This document shows positions 56,221 through 64,000 of a stretch of 64,000 nucleotides of DNA, piece after piece (position 1 is the stretch's first letter; each line of letters starts with the position of its first letter). The stretch is from Mesorhabditis belari (Eukaryota; Nematoda; Chromadorea; Rhabditida; Rhabditidae), in the NCBI GenBank assembly GCA_958450365.1, contig CAUEEP010000759.1:310001-374000 (forward strand), written 5' to 3'. Under the pieces are notes generated by a model. It saw nothing but the letters and a program-made list of their open reading frames with translations. It did no database searches and had not been told where the DNA came from. Made by a program: the position numbers and the translations under genes.

Positions 56221-56560
56221 AAATATGTACTAGTAACGATCAATATAAAGATCCGTTTCTTATTGTCATTGTTTGGAGATTGCAAAAACGATCTACTTCT
56301 TGGCGAGCAGTAGTAGCGCTTTCACAACGGGCACATTGATGGTCAGTGATGGGGGACGATTGCTCGGATCAGCTCCAGCTCTTTGGAATCAAGCAAAGAA
56401 AGATTGAATCGAGTACATCAATTAGTGAAAAATTTCTCTTGATTTTGCTACTTAAAAACAAACTTTTTTTTTCACAGCACTATACACCAGTTACAATGTG
56501 AAGATAACACCAAATTTTCATATCAAAGTCCCCCTCGGGAAATGGAATGCTGAGTAATCT
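56221..56560 (+). pseudogene. tandem duplicate of the SDR last exon with dead splice site
   Basis: 56279-56407 repeats exon 55739-55867 almost exactly, including stop and about 50 bp of intron and 150 bp of 3' flank. The acceptor TTTGCAG of the real exon reads TTTGGAG here, so the copy lacks an AG preceded by C and cannot be spliced in the same way. Amino-acid sequence is unchanged by eye. Confidence 0.88.
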
Positions 56561-56871
56561 GTACTCATGATAGGAGGCGACAATAAAGGGTGACCGCTTT
56601 TTTTCGAAAAGTTGCTCTGTCTTATTACCAAAGTGCCAAGTGTTATTTAGAAAAGTAAAGCCCTTCATCTTGGCATTATTTATCTACAAAGAACTTTCCG
56701 ATTGGAGTTATACAACTCATTTTACAAGCTCTAGAATGAGCTCAAGGCTCTCTCCAGCTCCATTTTTGGCACTTTTCTTAATAAAAAATCTCGACAAATC
56801 ACATTTCAGTTTGATTCTTTTAAGAAAGTTTTTTGTAAAATGAAAACAAAGTTCATTCTACAGTAGACATA

Positions 56872-57135
56872 CCGTAAATATTGTGATAGTACCCCATCCC
56901 CATAATGACGGTGCGGAGTGTTGCGTAGTCTAGCTTTGAACGCGTTTTTCTCGACACTGTTTTATGCTACAATGCGCGCTTAGGTATCAAAAAATAGCTG
57001 AAATTCAGGGCTATTTTTTGATACTAAAGACGCATTTTTTGAAAGTATGGGTGCTTTGCAAAAAATTAAATACTAAAAGACTTTTGCGACTACGCGACTG
57101 TACGGGGGCGTGGGGTACCATTACAGTATTTACGG
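56872..57135. mobile_element. TA-flanked MITE with CCGTAAATA termini
   Basis: 264 bp; left CCGTAAATATTGTGATAGTA and right ...TTACAGTATTTACGG are inverted, flanked by TA (56870-56871, 57136-57137). It lies in the right-arm segment (56216-57197) that has no counterpart in the left arm, so it may have inserted after the duplication. Confidence 0.88.
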
Positions 57136-57468
57136 TAGTTCATTCTGGGTTACAACCATTGAGCAGGAGAGGCTTGATACTCGAGCCGCCTCTTCTCAAT
57201 GACAAATCCCTTTCGTTTTTTTTTGAAAATTGAATGGTGTGAAGGAAGTGATTAAGATGTGTTTCATGCATATTCCTTTGCTCTGATCTTATGATTTCCT
57301 TGGCATTTTCCTTGGCAAGGTCAACCTCTTTTCTCTCTTTTGTGGTGAGAAAGTGGGAGAGATGGTTAAACGATGGCATCAAGCAGCTGAATGACTGTCC
57401 CTTATCACTCTTATTGAATTAGAATAACAAATGCCTTTCCAAAAATGCTTTATTTATTTGAATAGACT

Positions 57469-58061
57469 TTTGATCATTCCACAAAACACTCTCGATCCTT
57501 CCAAATCGGTGGCCACCGAGTGAACGTCCAGATTGTAACGGCAAACGAAACGATGAAGGCAAAGAAAATCACGATTTGTAGCCGATGAAGCTGCTAAAAC
57601 CAATTTTATTATCTAATTTAACTATATCCTTCATGTTTTCAAACTGAATCAGATAGGTGGACCAGATAAATACTTCCTGGAATCATTTACCTGACCTTGG
57701 ACACACTCTAGAGAGATCTTTAATGCTAGTTTCTCGGCTAACTATGCCTTTTTGATTGAAAATTGAGAAATCATGCGCCCGGTTCAGGAAAAGACTAGAG
57801 ATTTCCCGAAAACGGAAAACGCCGATCGCTGAGCGAAGAGCTTTTTGTACACTGATCTTTCAAATAATTTCTAACAGTAATCTATAGTCGAACCAACAAC
57901 ATGTAAATTAAAAATGATAAGCAATTTTTGAATTCCTATTCATCGCTCCACGAAGCATGGTCTTCTATTAACAAGTAAAGAGTCAAAATGGTTAAATCAT
58001 TCTTTGGTTAAGAAAAAACCTCGTCATCACATTGGAAAAACGCGCAGCTTGCTCTTGACTC
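57469..58061 (-). CDS. putative small membrane protein, copy 2
   Basis: Mirror of 49351-49953 with the same MSQEQAARF start segment (ATG at about 58050) and the same terminal membrane helix and RWPPIWKDRECFVE tail. Because the arms are nearly identical over all DNA, conservation here is not evidence of selection. Exon joins are unresolved. Confidence 0.3.
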
Positions 58062-58675
58062 ATCTTCTGGTGAAGGGTTATCGATACTGGAAATGGAAAT
58101 AGATGTGTAACTGATTTACCTACTTTATAACGATCTTCGAACTTCTAAGGTAAAAGCAACAGTAGAATTGGGCACATTCTACTGTTACCTTTCCCTTGTT
58201 AGTAGTATTCGTGTCAAAGGTAATCTTTGAGACAATGACAAAACTGGACTTTAGAAGCAAAAAGAAAGAAAGGAATAAAAAGGAAAAACCTTTAAAAAAA
58301 TTCCTCAGCCTACCTCAACGAAATCTCTGGAATCATTTTATCCAAGTGTTGATAGCCAAGCAAGGAAATGAAACAACTTTATACAAACGGATCAATTAAT
58401 TTTTAGTTCTCAGAACTGTAAGCTTCATAGAGTAGCCTTGAGAGAAAGAGAACCCAAAAGATACAGTAGACATTTAATTTCCTTTCTTAAAGATCAACAA
58501 AAAGAGCGGGCAAAAAAGGGCAGCGGCCTTGCTGGCGTGGATAAAGTTGGCAAAAAAAAGAAGCACAATTCCGGGAACCCGTACAAAGCTCTAGAAGCTC
58601 AATTCGGCGAACTTTGATAAGAATTGACTATAAAAACGTTGGGGACAGTAATGGATCAACTTTTCATTTTCAAAA

Positions 58676-60022
58676 ATGAACTCCTCCCAAATTCTCTTCT
58701 TGATTGTGGTGCTCTCGACTCTGACCATCCTCACAGCACTACCGATTCCAGGTATGGCTTTAAGCCCAGACTTAGGCTTATTTATTTAATATTACAGGCT
58801 TATTTATATTTACATATTGTTGCTTTAAGTTACATATATTAAAGTTTCTAATTTACGATAAGGAAACCTGACTTAGCAAACTTAGCAAAAGCTTTGTTGA
58901 TGTTTGAATTTTAGACCCTAACGGCCAGAGGATAGGCGATTTCCCAGAAGATTCGATTGTGAGTCGTCTTCGCCGCTATTGGTACACACAAATTTGCACG
59001 TGTGAGTCATCTTGGTGGTCATCTTGGTGAAAAAACATAAAGTCATTCAAACTTTACCTACCTATTTCTTTTTGCACAATGTAAAATAAAAGATTACTTT
59101 GATTCTTGAACATATTACAAAAAATTGGAATGGTGGTATTCGATCAAAATTTGGTTTTTTTCTTTGTGTTTGTGTAATCCAGAAAAGTTTTTACATTCTT
59201 CAACAACGTGATTACGATAAAAAGTCGAAAACAATGGAAATCGCATGACTTTTATTAGAGAATTTAAATAAATGTTAACCATGGTACAAGTAAATAAGTA
59301 CGCAATTTGTCAACCAACCCATTTCACTCTCTTCTGAAAAATGATCAATATTTGGTCTTGATTAAACACACCAAAATAAGGCAACTTGAGCTTATATTGC
59401 CAAAACCAAAGGTCAAACGAAAAGAAGCTAATCAAAAAGTGAAAGTTTACTAGTTACTGGAATCTAAAAGGTTGATAGATAAAGATTGATAAAGACAAAC
59501 TTATCGGGAAGTCCGCAACATTGGGTGTGGCCTTGAAAGCGCCAAAAACCGTATCCTTTTAGGTTTTTGAAAGAAAGTTTATTAGACCAGAACTTTTCAC
59601 ATCAACCACAACCTTTTTGTTACAATGAATTTCTTTTTGGTCGTCATTTGCATGTCGTTCACCGTGGAGATTCTTGCGGGTTTGTTTTTGCTAGTATTAA
59701 TGGAATTGATTCGATTCGATTCGTGGGGACAGGTCTAGTATCCAACAAGAACAGACTAATCTATCGATCAACTACCCATTTGTATAGTTGTTTAGAAGAA
59801 AACGCATCCTCAAACTTCATGCAACTGCTGGCCTCTCAACCCCCTCAACGACCCGTTCAACGGCCCACCCGTTCGTGGGTGTGGGTGCCTCCACCGCGAC
59901 GACGCAGCCGTCCTCGAGTCTACGTTCAGACTCGCTACGTACCCTATAATGTTTATGTGCCTTATTATGTCTCTCAACCAACTTATCGCCCATATTATTA
60001 TTGCGGTTGTTATGGAAAGTGA
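58676..60022 (+). CDS. unfamiliar secreted protein with Tyr/Arg/Pro-rich tail, copy 2
   Basis: Exons 58676-58751 (signal peptide), 58915-58999 and 59563-60022 mirror copy 1 and keep the same phases. The product is identical except Asn in place of His within GLVSNKNRL. The tail contains RSWVWVPPPRRRSRPRVYV and YVPYNVYVPYYVSQPTYRP, ending CGCYGK. The two genes diverge outward: copy 1 is read toward 47.4 kb, copy 2 toward 60.0 kb. Function unknown; secretion inferred from the N-terminus. Confidence 0.72.
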
Positions 60023-60239
60023 TAGCTCAAGCATTATTTAATTTCTCTACTTATAGGGAGCGCCAAAATTTCTGCTAACTTTATTTTATGACCTATAACT
60101 TATCCCGTTTTGTATTTTAAATTACAAATATGTGTTTTTTGCATGTTTTTGTATTACTTTTAAGAGATTAAAGAGATTTAACAAGTGCAAAAGCAAACAA
60201 GGTTTACAAACGGATAACGTTCAGCGAGCTGCATAATAA

Positions 60240-61512
60240 GCGAATTTCTAAGATAATCACAGATTACTGGATACATGAAATCGAAAGTGCTAAGAGTTGT
60301 AAGAGCTATGATTCGTATCTCTCGAATCAGATTATCACAGTTGAAAAGCTCAAAGTCGCTTTGAGTCGAGCTTGAAGTGAGATTTCGGTGATCAAGTGCG
60401 TGAGCATGCCTTGAAAGCGTCTCAGCAAATGCATTGAAGCAAACAGAGAATTTTTTGAGTGTCGCTGTGTGCTTGACTCACTTGACTGCTTGAATGAATG
60501 GATCGACCTGTGTACCGAGGTTTGATCATACAAAACGCGAACTTTGAAGGCTACAAGAGTTTTGATGAGTCGATCAATGAAACCAATTGTTTTTTGTTTC
60601 GACAATTGGCGGAACTGAGAGAACATGGTCTTTCTTGGTTGACTTTTTGAGATGATCGAACCAAAAGATCATGAGATGATTGCTTGTTTCGATGAAATCT
60701 TAACGGGTTCACACATCAAAGCTGCTGGAGTTAAAAGCTGCTAGATAAGATGAGAGAAAATGAGATCCGATTTCTTATTTGCACTGAGTGCAAATCAATT
60801 CCACGGTGCTCTTTTTCACTGCTCGATTTTCAACGTTTACGGTCGATTTTTCCAATGAAGATCGTCGAATTTCGTTAGTTATCTTCATCAAATCAATGAT
60901 TTGTGTGCCAAAAACCCAGGCAAAAACTTTCGGTTTCCCAGGCAACAAATAAATTAACCGTAAGCATTTGAATGACAATTTTCGTCATTGTGCTTTGTAA
61001 AATCACGAGAATCAAAGATGCTTTCGAATTTGGCTGAATACAGGGCTGAATACCGGAAAATACATGAAATTTTTGTGCAGAAACTTTTGTGCAACGGTCA
61101 TTCGAAACTTGTCCTAAAGATATTTTCCATAGGTTCAAAAGCTATATGAATGAAACTCAACTTGGCCTCCAAACTCACCGGATCTCAATGTGATGGCCTT
61201 TTCCATTTGGGCAATCTTAGAGGCTAATGTCTGCTCTCGAAAACACACAAGTTTGGATTCTTTGAAGAAGTCTTTGACCAAAGGATGGAAGGCGATTCCT
61301 CAAGATGACATTCGGGCCGCAGTGGAGGCATATCCGAACCGATTAAGGGCTGTTATCAAGGCAAAAGGCGGTCATATCGAATGATCTCTTGTTTCCTTAT
61401 TTGTTACTGTTAAATAAAGCTATTTCTGTTTAAAAATCTTCTTCCAGTGAAACTTCTTGGTGTGCAATGCCTTGAGTATCTTGTTGCAATAATTATGACG
61501 CACCCTGTAGTT
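60240..61512 (+). mobile_element. Tc1/mariner (maT-like) relic
   Basis: The C-terminal transposase frame is intact from about 61147: WPPNSPDLNVMAFSIWAILE through SLDSLKKSLTKGWKAI to VIKAKGGHIE and stop at 61384. A putative right terminus TTGTTGCAATAATTATGACG … CACCCTGTA follows near 61480-61509. The upstream part (60640-61140) shows only decayed, frame-shifted similarity. The left terminus was not found. Confidence 0.75.
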
Positions 61513-61594
61513 TAACACAATATCTAAAATCAACGCTCAATGTTTTTTTTCTTAAGATTAGATTTCTTAAGATTTTTTTCTTAAGATTAAAAGA

Positions 61595-61752
61595 ACTAAA
61601 TAGGAACTATAAAGGAGCTTTAAAGGAGCTTTAAAGGAGCTTTAAAGGAGCTTTAAAGGAGCTTCAAAGGGGCTTTAAAGGAGCTTTAAAGGAGCTTCAA
61701 AGGAGCTTTAAAGGAGCTTTAAAGGGACTTCAAAGGAGCTTTAAAGGAGGGA
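61595..61752. repeat. 12-bp tandem repeat GGAGCTTTAAAG
   Basis: About twelve near-perfect copies. Confidence 0.92.
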
Positions 61753-61829
61753 TTTAAAAGTGTCAATGAACGCTCTTCTACTCTCTTCTTACGCAGAACC
61801 TTTTCTAGATTCATAAAAACTAACAAGAG

Positions 61830-62310
61830 AATGCCGTAAAATGGCCGTTGAGATGCAAACGCCTATCGGACATTGGGATATCGGACTGTATGCAGTTTTT
61901 GCTCATATTCAAAAACACGCGAGAAAAACGTGTCTATTCGGGAAATCATGCTGCGGGGTTATAAAGGATCTTTTCTGACTCTCGAAATGTGACCAATGCA
62001 GTGGTAATGCGTAGTGGTAATGCGTAGTGGTAATGCGTAGTGGTAATTGCCTAGTGGTAGTGCGTAGTGCGTAGTGGTAATTGCGTGCGTAACCGACCTT
62101 CTTGCTTTTTGGCCGCAGGTTCGAATCCACTTCGGGAAAAACTCTTGTTTTCATTTGTAAAATTAGCAAAAATCATTTTAGAGTTTCTAAAGTGCAAACT
62201 ATTATACACGTTTTTCTCGCGTATTTTGAATATGGGCAAAAACTGAATACAGCATCGTATTCCCCGTGTCCGCTAGGCGATTGCATCTCAGCGGCGTCAA
62301 AATCTGCTAC
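61830..62310. mobile_element. palindromic element with inner 13-bp repeat and B-box-like motif
   Basis: Arms about 61845-61940 and 62205-62305 are inverted (GAGATGCAAACGCCTAT…, CACGCGAGAAAAACGTGT). The core has GTGGTAATGCGTA repeats (61990-62080) and GCAGGTTCGAATCC (62116-62129), which resembles a pol III B-box. No complete tRNA fold. Confidence 0.65.
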
Positions 62311-62429
62311 GCCCATTTTGTGGCATGCTCTTCTAAGAAACACTCAAGATAACAGTAAAAACATGCTTGAGATTGTTTGGCATTTGCATAATTTCCGGAT
62401 ATTTTGGAAAAATCCGGGTTTTCGAACGG

Positions 62430-62790
62430 GTCGTCACGTTTTGATGACCTATAACTTTGTCCAGAGATTTTATTTTTGTTAACTTTTTATATCATTGTAC
62501 AGAGAACATTTCAGGCTTTCAAATGATACCAAATAGAGTTTGATTTGATAATTTAATCAAAGAAAATCAGAACCAACTTTGAAGAAAAGAGGTCTATCCA
62601 ACTCGGCGGTCGTGTCGCCTTGTTTGCATGGGAATAAAAAATCCAATCAAGCTCTATTTGGTATCATTTGAAAGCCTGAAATATCCTCTGTACAATGATA
62701 TAAAAGGTTAACAACAAATATAATCTCTAGACAAAGTTATAGGCCTTCAAAGCGTGACGATTCGTTCGAAATACCCGAAAGAGCCGATTG
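62430..62790. mobile_element. dispersed palindromic element A, copy 3
   Basis: Arms 62432-62545 and 62640-62765 match copies at 2317-2905 and 21225-21775 (TATAACTTTGTCCAGAGA, TATCATTGTACAGAG, CAAATGATACCAAATAGAG). Confidence 0.78.
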
Positions 62791-62806
62791 TTTCAATCTA
62801 AATCGG

Positions 62807-62994
62807 GTGACGTTCGCGGTGATTTCGGACACAACATATACTACACTGTGCAGAAATCGGCGCATCGTTGAAGTGCTGTTCATGTGTGAGCCTCTGATTC
62901 TCGACGCCGCGTTTGCCTTAAAGATTCAATCAGTCGACATCACCTATACCCTTCAATACAATCTTGTTGTGGGTGACGATGCAAAAATGATTTG
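62807..62994 (+). CDS. unassigned open frame, possible exon
   Basis: A 62-codon frame reads …VLFMCEPLILDAAFALKIQS, then VDITYTLQYNLVV, and stops at about 62992. Base composition is less AT-rich than the flanks and CpG-containing codons suggest coding DNA. No clear splice partners or homology could be found. A second open stretch (63035-63283) is hydrophobic. Could equally be transposon debris. Confidence 0.2.
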
Positions 62995-63359
62995 AAAGAG
63001 TTTCTCAACTAATAACTTTTAGTGTTGGCCTTCATTGAGACAATTGATCTCTTATCCAAGCTATTTCTCTCTCTCATCAGGAGTGCTAGGAGCCGGCGAG
63101 ATTGTCTATTTCACAAATTATTTTGTAATAGCTATTACTATTCTTGATATATGTAAGTTTAAAAATTTCCAGGTAAACTTTTCTATGGTAGAAATTGTTT
63201 TTCTAACTTTTACTAGTAATCCATTTAGCTCTAGTCCTATCCGCTTTCTACAATCTCAGCAAACAACAAACGTTTATGAGTGAGAGCACACAGAAACTAA
63301 AGTGGAAATGGTTTCGCAATCTTTTGATTCAGGTTTTGAAAAACTTTAACTGTAAATTA

Positions 63360-63560
63360 TTGGGTTGTTGTAAAAAACTGCCGGCTATTGACATATGTGA
63401 CAATTTGAGCACTTTCTTCAAAAGAAACCCAATTTGGTGTCAATGAAAAAGTTGTAGAGAATCAAAAATCAAGCTTATATCCAAATTTCCAAAAAGATAC
63501 ACTTAGTAGTTCCGCTTAAAATGCAAGTTTTAATGCAAGTTCCGCTTAAAATATGTGTGT
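63360..63560. mobile_element. partial mariner-derived foldback element
   Basis: Starts TTGGGTTGTTG after TA and contains CACTTTCTTCAAAAGAAACC and AGAGAATCAAAAATCAAGCT, shared with 53381-53906. It ends near 63560 without a right terminus. Confidence 0.7.
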
Positions 63561-63711
63561 TCTGTTTGTTCTTTGTGCGGCCCCGTAACCGCTCGTCGTC
63601 TGGCGCAGGGCTTTTACATAACCCCCTTCCCTCTCCCCGCTACTGACTGTTTCCGAATCCTCAAATTCGACATTGACTTCTCCGCAAATCAAGGCTAATC
63701 TCAATCTAGTT

Positions 63712-64000
63712 GGTGAATTGAAAATTCCCGGCTATTGTCATCTGTCACAGTTTGAGCACTTTCTTCAAAAGAAACCCATTTTGGTGTCAATGGAAAAGTT
63801 GTAGAGAATCAAAAATCAAGCTTATATCCAAATTTTCAGAACGATTCAAGAACTGGTTTTCCAGAAATGCCAAATTTACGAATTTTCACAAAACTTGCAT
63901 TTTAAGCGAAACTACTAAGTGTATCTTTTTGGAAATTTGGCTATAAGCCTAATTTTTGATTCTCTACAACTTTTCTATTGATACCAAAATGGGTTTCTTT
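63712..64000. mobile_element. mariner-derived foldback element running off the window
   Basis: Begins GTTGGTGAATTGAAAATTCC and folds back on itself (CACTTTCTTCAAAAGAAACC … GGGTTTCTTT at 63990). Same family as 53381-53906; the right terminus is beyond the window end. Confidence 0.82.

Larger units (their letters stand above)
57198..60232. repeat. right arm of large inverted duplication
   Basis: Reverse complement of 47193-50226, with conserved gene content and introns. The outer edge ends at CGTTCAGCGAGCTGC (60232); the inner edge at about 57198. A further inner block, about 55850-56215, matches 50512-50870. Small indels (for example near 60145-60155) and a few substitutions distinguish the arms. 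Confidence 0.95.

Noticed and set aside
58196..58399. 67-codon Lys-rich frame (and its mirror at 49022-49225)
   Set aside because: Has no recognisable motif, starts in AT-rich DNA between genes, and its conservation is explained by the near-identity of the inverted arms.

Overview
The window is nuclear DNA from a nematode (species not determined). The evidence is short introns with TTTCAG-type acceptors, nematode-expanded families (an acyltransferase-3/SGNH 'OAC' protein and a KIN-16-type receptor tyrosine kinase), many mariner/Tc relics and an interstitial block of the nematode telomere repeat TTAGGC. No bacterial-style operon or CRISPR is present. The longest uninterrupted coding exons are a few hundred bases, so genes had to be rebuilt exon by exon. 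Exon edges below come from reading GT/AG sites and matching codon phase by eye.

Layout: (1) 585-4730 (+) is the 3' part of an ANKRD13-type ubiquitin-binding protein; its ankyrin N-terminus is upstream of the window. (2) 4.75-10.2 kb is AT-rich and nearly gene-free, with MITEs, a decayed Ty3/gypsy reverse-transcriptase scrap and a GC-rich insert. (3) 11425-22135 (+) is a membrane O-acyltransferase with a C-terminal SGNH domain; its introns are packed with an intact 537-bp palindromic element, a LINE 3' end, mariner derivatives and minisatellites. (4) 32222-23327 (-) is a single-pass receptor tyrosine kinase with signal peptide, unfamiliar ectodomain, TM helix and full kinase domain. One intron hosts a tRNA-Gln gene; another holds a tRNA-derived SINE flanked by a 106-bp direct duplication. 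(5) 34621-33471 (-) is a small secreted Cys-rich protein. (6) 37053-46301 (+) is a near-complete GH38 lysosomal alpha-mannosidase of 29 exons, with tandem repeats in many introns. (7) 47193-60232 is a 13-kb structure built from a large, recent inverted duplication: arms of about 3.03 kb plus a second 0.35-kb block. The arms carry two near-identical copies of an unfamiliar secreted Tyr/Arg/Pro-tailed protein. A short-chain dehydrogenase lies between them, with a broken inverted copy and a duplicated, splice-dead last exon nearby. (8) 60.2-64 kb is Tc/mariner debris with one unassigned ORF.

The genes do not form an obvious pathway. The mannosidase would act in the lysosome; the acyltransferase, kinase and small secreted proteins use the secretory/plasma-membrane route; the dehydrogenase is probably cytosolic. 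The unusual biology is structural: exon edges copied into adjacent introns at several sites, minisatellite-filled introns, interstitial telomere repeats and the inverted duplication.
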